A stretch of 64,000 nt of DNA from Gammaproteobacteria bacterium (GCA_018262975.1 JADFDG010000006.1:57137-121136), one strand, 5' to 3'. Shown: positions 28,169-38,795, numbered from the stretch's first letter. The notes: a model not told the origin generated them from the sequence alone. A program made the numbers and translations.

Positions 28169-29424
28169 GCACCCTCCCCGGCGGCGCTGATGTTCATGCG
28201 CGCCTTGTAGCCGTCCTGCTGGGCGACGCCAGCCCCGAGGTCCACCATCAATCCCTTCTGTTCGAGCGCCTGCCGCAAACGATCAAGGTCGTCGAGGTTG
28301 CGCGCCACGATGTCGATGCGCAACTGCGCATGGGCGCCATCCCAGTTGATGTTTTGCGGTTTGTAGCTGGCCCCGTCCTTGTCCAGTGAAGCCAGCGCCT
28401 CGGACGTGCGCGCCACCAGTGCCACGAACGATGCCCCTGACGCAGCGCCGCTGCGGAGCTGGCCCTCCATCTGCACGCGGGGCCGCGGCACGTTGGCAGC
28501 AGCCGGGAATATGCTGCGATAGAGTTCCACCTGGGCTTGTTGCAGCGAGTCGGCGGCACGGGACTGCGTAATGCCGAGCGCCACCTGGTAGCCGATCGCC
28601 AGCACCGCCCAGCAGGCGGCAAGCCATGCCAGCGGGCGCCAGTCGAAGCCCAGCGACAGCGTGTTTCCACCCGTGCGCACGAATGCTCCCTGCCGCAGAT
28701 TCACCGGCGCCAGGCTGAGGTCGTCGGCAGCCATCCACGCGAGCCGGTGCCGGCCGCCTTCAACCACGTCCAGCTCCGGCGGTGCCTCCGCGGATCCGAG
28801 AGCGCTCTCCAGGTTGCCGATGGCGAGGGCGTCCTCCGTGCAGCCGGACAACAGGCGCAACCGGGCAAACCGGCCGCTGGCGACGCCCTCTGCCAGCACC
28901 GCCGCGTCGGCGGCCGCGAACGGCACCACCGTGCCGTCACCGCCCGCAAGCACGCTCTCGTCACCATCGAGCAGCCACGTGGCGCCTTCCCGGGGTACCG
29001 CCAGCGCGAGTGCCTCGCTGGTGACGATGTCCGGGTCGATTCCAGCTGCCAGAAGCGTATCCAGCAGGTCCTTCAGGTATTGCCGGTCTACGGCGAGCAC
29101 CTGCAGGCGCTCGCCATCGATGCGCCGCCCGGCGACGACGTGCAGGCGTTCGACTTCGCCGGCGAGGTTTTCTTCCAGGAGGAACGGCAACGCCTGCAGC
29201 AACTGGCGATGCTGGCGCACCGGGACAGTCACCGGCGCCGCCAGCACCTCGGCGGCAGGCAGCAGCAATACCAGCAACTGGCGCCGCGGCGCAGCCGCCA
29301 CCGCTGCGGCCAGTTCGTCGACGCTCCCGCGCTGCACGCTCGCATCGGAGATCGACGCGTCGATCCATTCCCACGCCGCCCCGGCGGAAGCCCCGGTCGG
29401 ACGGAACAGCCAAGCCTTGCTCAC
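28165..29424 (-). CDS. gspL: Type II secretion protein GspL
   Basis: Actin-like N-terminal half, single TM, 'LLQALPFLLEENLAGEVERLHV'; GTG start at 29424 overlapping gspK stop. Confidence 0.85.
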   Translation of the reverse strand: MSKAWLFRPTGASAGAAWEWIDASISDASVQRGSVDELAAAVAAAPRRQLLVLLLPAAEVLAAPVTVPVRQHRQLLQALPFLLEENLAGEVERLHVVAGRRIDGERLQVLAVDRQYLKDLLDTLLAAGIDPDIVTSEALALAVPREGATWLLDGDESVLAGGDGTVVPFAAADAAVLAEGVASGRFARLRLLSGCTEDALAIGNLESALGSAEAPPELDVVEGGRHRLAWMAADDLSLAPVNLRQGAFVRTGGNTLSLGFDWRPLAWLAACWAVLAIGYQVALGITQSRAADSLQQAQVELYRSIFPAAANVPRPRVQMEGQLRSGAASGASFVALVARTSEALASLDKDGASYKPQNINWDGAHAQLRIDIVARNLDDLDRLRQALEQKGLMVDLGAGVAQQDGYKARMNISAAGEGA

Positions 29425-30482
29425 CCTTGTGTCTCCTGTTCGCCGTCCTGCCACCCGGGATTGCACGCGGGCTCGGGGGCACTGAAGGTCTGCCCGAGAT
29501 CGCGCTGCACCACGCGCGGGGCGCCGCCCTGCAACGGACGGTAGACCACGCTGACCAGGCGCATGACGCGGCTGCCGACCGCAACCTGCGCACTGACCTG
29601 GAAGTACTCGCTGTTGACCACCAGCGCCGACTTGAGTTCTGTCTTCTGCGTCGCCGTCAAGGCAGACAGTGCCGGCAATGCCAGCACCTCGTCCACGGTA
29701 GCAAAAGGCTGCTGTCCGCGCGCGTCGACGATGGCCTCCGCCACGCCACTGTCCATGCCCGCCATGAGCGACTGCAGGACCTCGGCGGAGGCTGTGTTCA
29801 CGTTCACGCGCGTGCCCTCCGGCAAGGCCGTAATATACCGGCTGAACAACGGGTTATCACCCGCCGCCTGCCACAGGGTGGCGTTGGCGGATGGCAGGGC
29901 ACGCAACTCGGAGACGTTGGCCATCGGCGTGTTGCCGGTTCGCCAGAACTCGTACTCGGTGTCCTCGGCACCACCCATCCCGTCGACGAGGCTGTTGCTG
30001 TCGAGCCAGTCGGCGGCTTCCTCGGCCAGGCCCTCCGCTGCACCGGCACCCGCCTCGCCGGGCAACACCAGCCTGAGCAAGCGCTTGAGCCGCTCCACCT
30101 GCACGCGGTCGATCGTCCGCTGGCCTTCGCGGGTCGCCACCAGGTTATTGAGGTTGATGCGCCCCTGCAGGTCCTGGATCGAGACCAGGAACACACCGTT
30201 GTCCCACGGCAGCGGGCCGATATTCACCGCCCAGTCGGCTTCGCTGCAGGCATCGATGTCCTCGCCGGCCTTGCGATCGGCCTCCCGATCCGCCGTCAGC
30301 GCACGCACGCCCAGCGATTCGGCGGACAGCAGGTACGCATACCCTTGCTCCATCATCAGGGTGTTCTCGGTGCGCGTGCGATCCTGCTCAAGCCGGTCCA
30401 TGACCTCCGCGGCGATGAGCACCGTCATCGAGAGCAACAGCAGCACGACCACCAGCGCGACACCGCGCTCCCGGGTTGCCAT
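29421..30482 (-). CDS. gspK: Type II secretion minor pseudopilin GspK
   Basis: 'RERGVALVVVLLLLSMTVLIAAEV', 'LQGRINLNNLV', 'VNVNTASAEVLQSL'. Confidence 0.9.
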   Translation of the reverse strand: MATRERGVALVVVLLLLSMTVLIAAEVMDRLEQDRTRTENTLMMEQGYAYLLSAESLGVRALTADREADRKAGEDIDACSEADWAVNIGPLPWDNGVFLVSIQDLQGRINLNNLVATREGQRTIDRVQVERLKRLLRLVLPGEAGAGAAEGLAEEAADWLDSNSLVDGMGGAEDTEYEFWRTGNTPMANVSELRALPSANATLWQAAGDNPLFSRYITALPEGTRVNVNTASAEVLQSLMAGMDSGVAEAIVDARGQQPFATVDEVLALPALSALTATQKTELKSALVVNSEYFQVSAQVAVGSRVMRLVSVVYRPLQGGAPRVVQRDLGQTFSAPEPACNPGWQDGEQETQG

Positions 30483-31127
30483 TCAGGTCTCCCGCGCATG
30501 GGGATTGGCGACCACGCGGAAAAACCGCTTCAGCGTGCCGAAGCGCGCCGTCTCGATTTCCACGCTGACCGCCAATGGCGCGGGCCGATAGATCGGTTCG
30601 CGTTCGAGGTCGACGGCCGGCGGCCAGGTGTCGCTCCACTCATAATCCGATTGTCCGGGCCGGCTGAGGAACTGCACTCGGAAATTGACGACCCCGGTGA
30701 GCAGGACCGTCGAGGACGGCGTCGTGCCGACCTGGCGATCCGGGTGGTCCCAGTACTCGCGCAACAGGCGATCGCCGTCGATCCGGTAGCGTACGCGCTG
30801 CAGGTTGCTGCGCGGACGCGTATGCAGCGGGTTGATCCAGCCGGTGCGGGTCAACTCCACCGAGCCATCGGCCATGGTGCCGATGAACGACTGCGCATCC
30901 CCCAGCTCGTCGCGCGCCGGGCGTGCCACGGCCTGCTCGAAGTCACGCTGCATGAACAGGAAACCGCGCTGCAGGTCGGCAAGCGCCTGCGCACGCTCGC
31001 CCACCCGCTCGCGGTTGGTCACCGCCTGCCCGAACACCATCGAAGCGCCAACGCCGATAACCACCACGATGGCCGTGGCGACCAGTAACTCGAGCAGGGT
31101 GAAACCGCGCTGGCCCGCCCGCATCAT
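30483..31127 (-). CDS. gspJ: Type II secretion minor pseudopilin GspJ
   Basis: 'GQRGFTLLELLVATAIVVVIG' and length/position. Confidence 0.88.
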   Translation of the reverse strand: MMRAGQRGFTLLELLVATAIVVVIGVGASMVFGQAVTNRERVGERAQALADLQRGFLFMQRDFEQAVARPARDELGDAQSFIGTMADGSVELTRTGWINPLHTRPRSNLQRVRYRIDGDRLLREYWDHPDRQVGTTPSSTVLLTGVVNFRVQFLSRPGQSDYEWSDTWPPAVDLEREPIYRPAPLAVSVEIETARFGTLKRFFRVVANPHARET

Positions 31128-31552
31128 GGCGGCGTCTCCTTGGCGGGCGCGGCGGCGGCAGCCGGTGGCTCCTCTGCCGGCTGCACCAGCAGGGCTGTCA
31201 GTGTCGACACCGGATGTTTCTCCCCGAGGGCGCCTTCCGGGCGCGGACCCACGGAAATGTCGACGCGTCGCGTGCCCGGAAACGGACCGGCAGCCACCTC
31301 GGTATCCACGAACCATTGCCGGCCGGCAAATTCCGACTCGTCGTCCTGGCGACCGATCGAAGGCCAGCGCTGGTAAATCTGCAACTCGACCAGCTTGTTC
31401 GACGCAACCCAGGCCGCCATGGTCTTGTCCTCGAAGCGTGTCACGCCCCTGACGTTGGCGGTCATCGTGCTGTCCAGGGCGATGGCCAGCGCCACGAAGA
31501 TCGCCAGCGAAACCATGACCTCGATGAGGGTGAAGCCCTGTTGCCGCGTCAT
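31124..31552 (-). CDS. gspI: Type II secretion minor pseudopilin GspI
   Basis: 'MTRQQGFTLIEVMVSLAIFVALAIA' plus 'WVASNKLVELQI'. Confidence 0.88.
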   Translation of the reverse strand: MTRQQGFTLIEVMVSLAIFVALAIALDSTMTANVRGVTRFEDKTMAAWVASNKLVELQIYQRWPSIGRQDDESEFAGRQWFVDTEVAAGPFPGTRRVDISVGPRPEGALGEKHPVSTLTALLVQPAEEPPAAAAAPAKETPP

Positions 31553-31559
31553 GATCGCC

Positions 31560-32180
31560 TCAGCCTGCCGGTACGCTGCCGCCCGCGGCAGTGCCGGGAG
31601 ACGGTGGTGCATCGGCATCGATCCGGTTGCCCAGTGCATCAACCTGCAGCGTCACCGCGCGATCCTCGCCTTCGGCCCGGAATACCGCGGTAAACGGCGT
31701 CACTTCCCCGCTGGACAGCACATATACGGATGGCTGGTAGTCAGGTTCACCCTCGCCTGCGTTCGCTACGGCAACGTCCGCATCGGTGGCGGCATCACCG
31801 AGGGGTTCTGGCACCACGAGAATGCTCTCGTCTGCATCGGCACTGGCGACGACGCGGATGTCCTCGTCGAAAAGACGCACGCTCCAGGGCGCCTCGGATG
31901 GCAACACCGCGCGGAAGCGCGACAACTGGGCGTCCCAGGCGACGAACCGGTAGCCCTCGCTGGAAAACACGATGCCGTATTCACGGCCGGCGAGCATCGC
32001 ATCATCCTGCGCGACGCGGATGCGGGCCGCGAGCGACGCGGCTTCGCGGTTGAGTTCCCGGTAGCGTCCGCCGGCATTGAGATTGGGCAGCAGCAAGGCC
32101 GTGAGCACCCCGATGATGATCACCACCACCAGTATTTCCAGCAGCGTGAAGCCACGCACGCCTGCCCGCCGCTGCCGCAT
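31560..32180 (-). CDS. gspH: Type II secretion minor pseudopilin GspH
   Basis: 'GVRGFTLLEILVVVIIIGVLTALLLPN'; between gspG and gspI. Confidence 0.85.
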   Translation of the reverse strand: MRQRRAGVRGFTLLEILVVVIIIGVLTALLLPNLNAGGRYRELNREAASLAARIRVAQDDAMLAGREYGIVFSSEGYRFVAWDAQLSRFRAVLPSEAPWSVRLFDEDIRVVASADADESILVVPEPLGDAATDADVAVANAGEGEPDYQPSVYVLSSGEVTPFTAVFRAEGEDRAVTLQVDALGNRIDADAPPSPGTAAGGSVPAG

Positions 32181-32200
32181 GGCCGCTGCCCGCAGGCGCC

Positions 32201-32629
32201 TCAGCGGGTGTGCACGTTGATGTCGGCGTCGTAGCCTTCACCGCCTTCACGACCGTCGGCACCGTAGGAATACAGGTCATAGGCGCCGGTGGCCCCCGGC
32301 GATACGTACAGGTAGTCGGTGCCCCAGGGGTCGACGGGCTTGGTCTTCAGGTAACCACCCTGCGGCCAGTTGCGCGCCTCGGCCGGCTGGTTGACCAGCG
32401 CATCAAGGCCCTGCTCGGTGGTCGGATAACGGAAGTTGTCCATCTTGTACATGTCCAGCGCCTGGCTGATGGCCTGCAGGTCGCTCTTTACCGCGGCCAC
32501 GCGGGCCTGGTCGTCGCGACCGATGATGTTCGGCGCGATGAGTGCGGCCAGGATGCCGATGATCACCACCACCACCATGATCTCGATGAGGGTGAAGCCC
32601 TGCTGGCGGTTGGCATGACTGCGTTGCAT
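32201..32629 (-). CDS. gspG: Type II secretion major pseudopilin GspG
   Basis: 'QQGFTLIEIMVVVVIIGILAALIAPNIIGR', 'YPTTEQGLDALV', 'DPWGTDYLY'. Confidence 0.96.
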   Translation of the reverse strand: MQRSHANRQQGFTLIEIMVVVVIIGILAALIAPNIIGRDDQARVAAVKSDLQAISQALDMYKMDNFRYPTTEQGLDALVNQPAEARNWPQGGYLKTKPVDPWGTDYLYVSPGATGAYDLYSYGADGREGGEGYDADINVHTR

Positions 32630-32646
32630 GTGTGGTCTCCCGGCCT

Positions 32647-33858
32647 TCAGCCGATCATTTGGTTCATGTTGATGATGGGCAGCATCATGGCGATGACGAT
32701 GGCGAACACCAGCACCGCCATGAACACCAGCACCAGCGGTCCGAACAGTGCCAGGAAGGCGCTGATCATCACCTGCAGGTCCTTTTCCTGGGACTTGGCG
32801 GCGCGCGCCAGCATGCTGTCGAGCTCACCGGAATTCTCGCCGCTGGCAATCATCTGGATCATCATCGGCGGAAAGTAGCCGTGCTGGTCGAGCGATCGGT
32901 GCAGGCTGGCACCCTCCTGGACCTTCACCGAGGCGTGCTTCACCGCGTCGCGTATGCACAGGTTCGACGTCACCTGGCCGGCAATGCGCAGGGCGTCCAC
33001 CAGCGGCACGCCGCTGGAGGTCAGGATCGCCAGCGTGCTGGCAAAACGGGCGCTGTCCGTGCCGCGCACCAGGCGGCGGATCACCGGCGCGCGCAGCAGG
33101 AAGGCGTGGAAGCGCTTGCGCACGGCCTCCTCCTTCATCGCCCCGCGGAACGCCAGCCACGCGATCACCGGCACGACCACCAGCAGCGGCCACCAGGCCT
33201 GCAGGAAGTTGCTCGCGCCAATCAGCACCTGGGTGGCGAACGGCAACTCCTGGCCGTTGCGCTCGAACACCGCGACGATCTTCGGCACCGCCACGGTCAG
33301 CAGGATGGTGACGATGGTGATGGAGAACAGCACGAGGATGACCGGGTAGATCAGGGCGCCGCGGATGGTCCGCAACAGGTCGTAGCGACGTTCGGTGTAG
33401 TCGGCGAGCTCTTCCAGCACCAGGTCTAGGTGGCCGGACTTCTCGCCGGCCGCGACCGTGGACCGGTAGAGCTCCGGGAACGATCCGGGGAACTGCTCGA
33501 GGGCATACGCCAGCGTATGCCCTTCCACCACCTTGGCACGGATGGCCAGCACCATGGAACTGATTCGCTGCTTCTCGCTCTGCCTGGCCACGGCGCGCAG
33601 CGCCTCTTCCACGGGGAGTCCGGAATGGATCAGCGTGGCAATCTGCCGGGTCAGCAGCGCAAGGTCGGCGGCGCTGATCGAACGCGCGAAGGTTGATCGC
33701 GCCGTGCGCTGCTCCTTTTCCAGGCTGGCCTCGACCGACAACGGCATCCAGCCCTTGTCGCGCAGCTGCTGGCGCACCTGGCGTGCACTGTCGGCCTCGA
33801 GCACCCCCGAGCGCTTGCGCCCGCTCTCGTCGAGAACCTCGTAAACGAAGGCCGGCAC
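32647..33858 (-). CDS. gspF: Type II secretion inner membrane protein GspF
   Basis: 'LALLTRQIATLIHSGLPVEEALRAVA', 'MIASGENSGELDSMLARAA'. Confidence 0.95.
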   Translation of the reverse strand: MPAFVYEVLDESGRKRSGVLEADSARQVRQQLRDKGWMPLSVEASLEKEQRTARSTFARSISAADLALLTRQIATLIHSGLPVEEALRAVARQSEKQRISSMVLAIRAKVVEGHTLAYALEQFPGSFPELYRSTVAAGEKSGHLDLVLEELADYTERRYDLLRTIRGALIYPVILVLFSITIVTILLTVAVPKIVAVFERNGQELPFATQVLIGASNFLQAWWPLLVVVPVIAWLAFRGAMKEEAVRKRFHAFLLRAPVIRRLVRGTDSARFASTLAILTSSGVPLVDALRIAGQVTSNLCIRDAVKHASVKVQEGASLHRSLDQHGYFPPMMIQMIASGENSGELDSMLARAAKSQEKDLQVMISAFLALFGPLVLVFMAVLVFAIVIAMMLPIINMNQMIG

Positions 33859-33862
33859 GGCG

Positions 33863-35371
33863 TCAGTCTTCCTGGGTCACGCGCAGCACTTCCTCGACCG
33901 TCGTGCGCCCGGAGAGGATGTTGCGCAAGCCGTCGTGGCGGATGCCCGGGGTCTGCCGGCGCGCATGGGTCTCAAGCTCGTGCTCGGCGACGTTGCGGTG
34001 GATCTGCGTGCGCATCTCGTGGTCAACGATCACCAGTTCATAGATGCCGGTACGACCACGGTAGCCCAGGCCATTGCAGTCCGGGCATCCCCTGGCGCGG
34101 TGGAACACGTGGCCGGCCTGCGGATCCAGCCCGAACAACTCGCATTGCTTCGCGTCCGGAGCGTACGGTTCCTTGCAATGGTCGCAGAGCACGCGCACCA
34201 ACCGCTGCGCCAGCACGCCCAGCAGCGAACTCGACAGCAGGAAGGGCTCGATGCCCATGTCGTGCAGACGCGTCACAGCACCCACCGCGGTGTTGGTGTG
34301 CAGGGTGGACAGCACGAGGTGGCCGGTCAGCGACGCCTGCACGGCAATCTCGGCCGTTTCCAGGTCGCGGATCTCGCCCACCATCACCACGTCAGGGTCC
34401 TGACGCAGGATGGCGCGCAGGCCTCGCGCGAAGGTCATCTCGACCTTGGTATTCACCTGCGTCTGGCCGATGCCGTCGATCTGGTATTCGATCGGGTCCT
34501 CGACGGTGAGGATGTTGCGCGAACGATCATTGAGGCGGCCGAGCGCCCCGTAGAGCGTGGTGGTCTTGCCTGAACCGGTCGGGCCGGTGACCAGGATGAT
34601 ACCGTGCGGCTTGTGGATCAGTTCATCGAGCGCCGTGAGCGTGGCAGGATCCATGCCCAGTTGCGACAGGTCCAGTCGCCCGGCCTTCTTGTCCAGCAAG
34701 CGCAGCACCACCCGCTCACCATTGGACGACGGCATGGTCGAGACGCGCACGTCGACTTCCCGCCCGGCCAGGCGCACGGAGATGCGGCCGTCCTGCGGCA
34801 GGCGCTTCTCGGCGATGTCCAGTTTCGCCATGACCTTGATCCGCGACACCAGCAACGGCGCCAGCTCCCGTCGTGGCTGCACGATCTCGCGCAGCACGCC
34901 ATCGACGCGCATCCGCACGACCAGGCGCTTCTCGTAGGTCTCGACGTGGATGTCCGACGCATTCGAGCGCACTGCCTCGGTCAGCAACGCGTTGATCAGG
35001 CGGATGATCGGCGCGTCATCCTCCTGCTCCATGAGGTCTTCGGTCTGCGGGACCGAGTCGGCCAGGCTGGCGAGATCCAGCGTATCGCCGAGGCCTTCCA
35101 TCACCTGCATGGCATCGCTGGAGTCGGACTGGTATGCGGAACCCAGGCGGGCGGCGAAGTCTTCGCCGTTCGCCCGGCAGAAGCGGACCTGGCGGCCAAG
35201 ATAACGGCGCGCCTCGGCCATCGCCGTCAACGAGGCGCCATCGCGGACCAGCAGGACGGCGGTGTCGCCGTCCAGGCTGTCTACCAGCACGCCATGCCGC
35301 TTGGCAAAGCCAAACGGCAGGCGCAGCGGACGCTCGGCCAGCACGGGCGCGGAAAGCTCGAGATCACTCAT
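33863..35371 (-). CDS. gspE: Type II secretion ATPase GspE
   Basis: 'GPTGSGKTTTLYGAL', 'RQDPDVVMVGEIRDLETAEIAVQASLTGHLVLSTLHTN', CXXC pairs. Confidence 0.96.
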   Translation of the reverse strand: MSDLELSAPVLAERPLRLPFGFAKRHGVLVDSLDGDTAVLLVRDGASLTAMAEARRYLGRQVRFCRANGEDFAARLGSAYQSDSSDAMQVMEGLGDTLDLASLADSVPQTEDLMEQEDDAPIIRLINALLTEAVRSNASDIHVETYEKRLVVRMRVDGVLREIVQPRRELAPLLVSRIKVMAKLDIAEKRLPQDGRISVRLAGREVDVRVSTMPSSNGERVVLRLLDKKAGRLDLSQLGMDPATLTALDELIHKPHGIILVTGPTGSGKTTTLYGALGRLNDRSRNILTVEDPIEYQIDGIGQTQVNTKVEMTFARGLRAILRQDPDVVMVGEIRDLETAEIAVQASLTGHLVLSTLHTNTAVGAVTRLHDMGIEPFLLSSSLLGVLAQRLVRVLCDHCKEPYAPDAKQCELFGLDPQAGHVFHRARGCPDCNGLGYRGRTGIYELVIVDHEMRTQIHRNVAEHELETHARRQTPGIRHDGLRNILSGRTTVEEVLRVTQED

Positions 35372-35486
35372 GAAAAGACGGGCAACCTGCCGTGGCGCAA
35401 GGGAAAATCTGACTGCAGTCTAATCGTCCCGTGTGACAGGGCCAAGTTACGGTGCGTAACTCATCCCCCCGTGCGCGCCCTGCCCC

Positions 35487-37607
35487 TTACCCACCGGCCC
35501 GCCGGAGTGCCGCCAGCGCCTCGCCGAGCTGCGCGGCGGTCATCGGCCGGAACAGGCAGTACCCCTGCAGGGCATCCAGCCCCAGGGCGGCGAGCCGGTC
35601 ACGCTGCGCCGGGGTCTCCACGGCCTCGCCGATCACCTGCAGGCCCAGGCCGTGCCCCAGGGCCACGATGGCCCGGACGATATCGCGGGACCGGGCGGAG
35701 CTATCGATGTCCTCGATGAAGGAACGGTCCAGCTTGAGCGCATCGAGCGGCATCCGCTTCAGGTGCCCGAAAGACGAGTAGCCGACCCCGAAGTCGTCCA
35801 GCGCGATGCGCACGCCAAGCGCCTTGATCTCGGTCAGCAGCCCGATCATGGTGTCCGGGTCGTCGAGGATCATGTGCTCGGTCATCTCCAGCATCAGCTG
35901 GTTGGGCCGTATCGACAGCCGTGAAAGCACGCTGCCGAGCGTTTCGATGACGCTGCGCCCCCGGACCTGCCGCACCGACAGGTTCACCGACACCGTGACC
36001 GGCACGTTCAGCAACCCGGCATCGTGCCAGCGCGACGCCTGCGTGCAGGCCTCGCGCAACACCCATTCACCCAGTTCGACGATAAGCCCGGTCTCCTCGG
36101 CCAGCGGGATGAACTCGTCGGGCTCCACCAGCCTGCCATCCGGGTGCTGCCAGCGCACCAGGGCCTCCACGCCGGTGATGGCGCCGGTGGCCGGCGACAC
36201 CTGTGGCTGGTACCACAGCACGAACTGGTTCTTCTGCAGCGCCTGCCGCAACGCCACTTCCAGGCGCTGCGCATGCAGCACCGCATCCTGCATCTCGGCG
36301 GTGAAGAACTGGAAGTTGCCGCGACCACGCTGCTTGGCCTGGTACATGGCGATATCGGCACAACGCAGAAGCGTGTTGGGGTCTCCGTCGGTTTCCGGAA
36401 AGGTGACGATGCCGACGCTGGCGCCGATGAACACCGGCGTATTCTGCAACAGGAAGGGTTCCGCCATGCTGCGGATGACCTTGTCCGCGACCACCGCCGC
36501 GTGGCGGCCGGCGTTCAGGCCCTCGACGACGATCACGAACTCGTCGCCGCCGAGGCGGCACACGGTATCGCCCTCGCGCACGCAGAGGCGCAGGCGACGC
36601 GCCACCTCGCGCAACAACTCGTCGCCGGCTGCGTGGCCAAGCGTATCGTTCACCTGCTTGAAGCGATCCAGGTCAAGGAACAACACGCCGACGGTGTGGC
36701 CCGCGCGGGCCGCACGCGCGGTGGCCTGTCCCATGATGTTCAGGCAGAGGTAGCGGTTGGCCAGGCCGGTGAGCGAATCGTATTCCGCCAGGCGCACCAG
36801 CTTGCGCTCGTATTCCCGCCGTTCGCTGACATCCTGGAAGACAATGGCCGTATGACCGGAACGACCGTTGTCCTCCTGCACCGCCGACACGGTGAATTCC
36901 CCGGGCAAGCGTCGCCCGTCAACGCACAGCAGTTCTCCCTGCACGCCGTGCAACGACTGCCGGCGCGCCGCACAGGCGCGATACAGCGCCGATTGCTGCC
37001 ACGGCGTTCCGGCCGGCGCCTCGTCCAGGACGAACAGGTCGGCGATGCGCATGCCGACCAGTTCGTTCGGCGAACGCCCCAGCATCTGGCCTGCCGCCGG
37101 GTTGGCGAAGGTTACCTGTCCGCCGCCATCCACGCCGACGATGCCCTCGCCCACGCTCTTGAGCAGCGCCTCGTTGCTGTCGCGCAACGACTGGACCTGC
37201 TGCAGCGCGCCCTCGAGCTCGCGGGACTTGCGGTCGAGGTCGAGGAAAATCCGCACCTTGGACAGCAGGATTGCCGGCTCGACCGGCTTGAACAGGTAAT
37301 CCACCGCGCCGCTTTCGTATCCGCGGAATACGTGGCGCAAGTCCTTGTTGATGGCGGTCAGGAATATGATCGGGATGTGCCGGGAGCGGCGATGGCTGCG
37401 CATCAGCTCGGCGACTTCATACCCGTCCATCTCGGCCATCTGCACGTCAAGCAGCGCGAGGGCAATGTCATCGTTATCGAGCAGGCACTGCAACGCCTCG
37501 GCGCCGGAGGAAGCCTTCAGCAGCTCGACACCGGGCAGATCGAGGATGGTCTCCAGCGCCACCAGGTTGGCGGGCTGGTCATCGACACACAGGATTCTCT
37601 GCACCAT
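35487..37607 (-). CDS. REC-PAS-GGDEF-EAL response regulator
   Basis: REC ('LALLDVQMAEMDGYEVAELM'), 'RLGGDEFVIVVEGL', 'GVEALVRWQHPDGRLVEPDEFIPLAEETGLI'. Confidence 0.93.
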   Translation of the reverse strand: MVQRILCVDDQPANLVALETILDLPGVELLKASSGAEALQCLLDNDDIALALLDVQMAEMDGYEVAELMRSHRRSRHIPIIFLTAINKDLRHVFRGYESGAVDYLFKPVEPAILLSKVRIFLDLDRKSRELEGALQQVQSLRDSNEALLKSVGEGIVGVDGGGQVTFANPAAGQMLGRSPNELVGMRIADLFVLDEAPAGTPWQQSALYRACAARRQSLHGVQGELLCVDGRRLPGEFTVSAVQEDNGRSGHTAIVFQDVSERREYERKLVRLAEYDSLTGLANRYLCLNIMGQATARAARAGHTVGVLFLDLDRFKQVNDTLGHAAGDELLREVARRLRLCVREGDTVCRLGGDEFVIVVEGLNAGRHAAVVADKVIRSMAEPFLLQNTPVFIGASVGIVTFPETDGDPNTLLRCADIAMYQAKQRGRGNFQFFTAEMQDAVLHAQRLEVALRQALQKNQFVLWYQPQVSPATGAITGVEALVRWQHPDGRLVEPDEFIPLAEETGLIVELGEWVLREACTQASRWHDAGLLNVPVTVSVNLSVRQVRGRSVIETLGSVLSRLSIRPNQLMLEMTEHMILDDPDTMIGLLTEIKALGVRIALDDFGVGYSSFGHLKRMPLDALKLDRSFIEDIDSSARSRDIVRAIVALGHGLGLQVIGEAVETPAQRDRLAALGLDALQGYCLFRPMTAAQLGEALAALRRAGG

Positions 37608-37646
37608 GCCTCGCCTCGCCTGCCCTTCGGACCCCGTGGCTGCCGC

Positions 37647-38795
37647 TCAATATTTCTCGAGCAGGTAGCGTATGACTTCGAGCGCCTCGGGCTTGAGCTC
37701 GACGAAACGGAAGCCGGCCGCGGTGTCACCGCCGTAACTGGCCTGCTGCGTCCAGACCGCCACCGCCTCGAAACTGACGGTCGTACTGCCACGCACCATC
37801 TGCGGCAACACCATGCTGAATACCATCCGCTGGCCGGCCGTGAAGGGCTTCTTGGCGACAAGCCGCAACCCCCCTTCGGAAAGGTTCACCAGCCGGCCCA
37901 CGTTGGCGCCGGTGGCACGGTCGAACAGCGTGAGCTCGGCCGACAGGCGCTTGCGCGGCGACTTGCGGCGCTCCTGGAAGTTGGCCTGCACCCGCTCGCG
38001 TGCCGCCGCGTCACGCACGACCGCGACCGCACCGGAGAAGCTGTTGCCGCGGTCGTTGATCGGTGTTGCCGTCACTTCCAGTTGCAGCGGCTTGCCGTCG
38101 CGCACGCAATGGAACTCGCTCGACTGGTAGGACTCGCCCCGGCCAACCGTCTTCAGGACCGGGGAATCCTCCCAGGACCACAACTTGCGCCCGGCACTGT
38201 CCAGGAAGATCAACTGGTCCACGGGAGCACCGATCAATTGCGACACTTCCTTGCCCAGCAGGCTGGCTGCCGCCGGGTTGGCAAAGGTCACCAGGCCAGC
38301 ACGGTCAAGGCCGACCACACCCTCGCCCATCGCGCGCAGCAGGCGCTCGTTCTCCTGCTGGACACGGTGCAACTGCATCAGGGTGTTCTGCAGGCGCCGC
38401 TTCTGCAGGTCCAGCTCGAGGAACACGCGCACCTTCGAGGTCAGCAGGTCGGGATCGATGGGCTTGAACAGGTAGTCCACCGCACCGACGTCATAGCCGC
38501 GCGTCAGGTAGCGCTTTTCCTTGCTGATCGCCGTGCAGAAGATCACCGGGATCTGGCGCGTCTTGTTGTTGCGCTGCAGGAGTTCGGCCACTTCGAACCC
38601 GTCCATGTCGGGCATCTGCACGTCAAGCAATATCAGGGAGACATCGCTCTTCAGCGCGAGGGTCAGCGCCTCGTTGCCGGTGGTGGCCTTGAGCAGCCGG
38701 CGATCCGGCCCGTCCAGGATGGCCTCCAGCGCAATGAGGTTCTCCTGGCGGTCATCCACGAGAAGAATGGTCTGGGTCATGGATTGCGTGGTCAT
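37647..38795 (-). CDS. REC-PAS-PilZ response regulator
   Basis: REC ('LILLDVQMPDMDGFEVAEL'), PAS ('GVVGLDRAGLVTFANPAAASLLG'), PilZ-like 'ERRKSPRKRLSAEL...NLSEGGLRL'. Confidence 0.85.
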   Translation of the reverse strand: MTTQSMTQTILLVDDRQENLIALEAILDGPDRRLLKATTGNEALTLALKSDVSLILLDVQMPDMDGFEVAELLQRNNKTRQIPVIFCTAISKEKRYLTRGYDVGAVDYLFKPIDPDLLTSKVRVFLELDLQKRRLQNTLMQLHRVQQENERLLRAMGEGVVGLDRAGLVTFANPAAASLLGKEVSQLIGAPVDQLIFLDSAGRKLWSWEDSPVLKTVGRGESYQSSEFHCVRDGKPLQLEVTATPINDRGNSFSGAVAVVRDAAARERVQANFQERRKSPRKRLSAELTLFDRATGANVGRLVNLSEGGLRLVAKKPFTAGQRMVFSMVLPQMVRGSTTVSFEAVAVWTQQASYGGDTAAGFRFVELKPEALEVIRYLLEKY

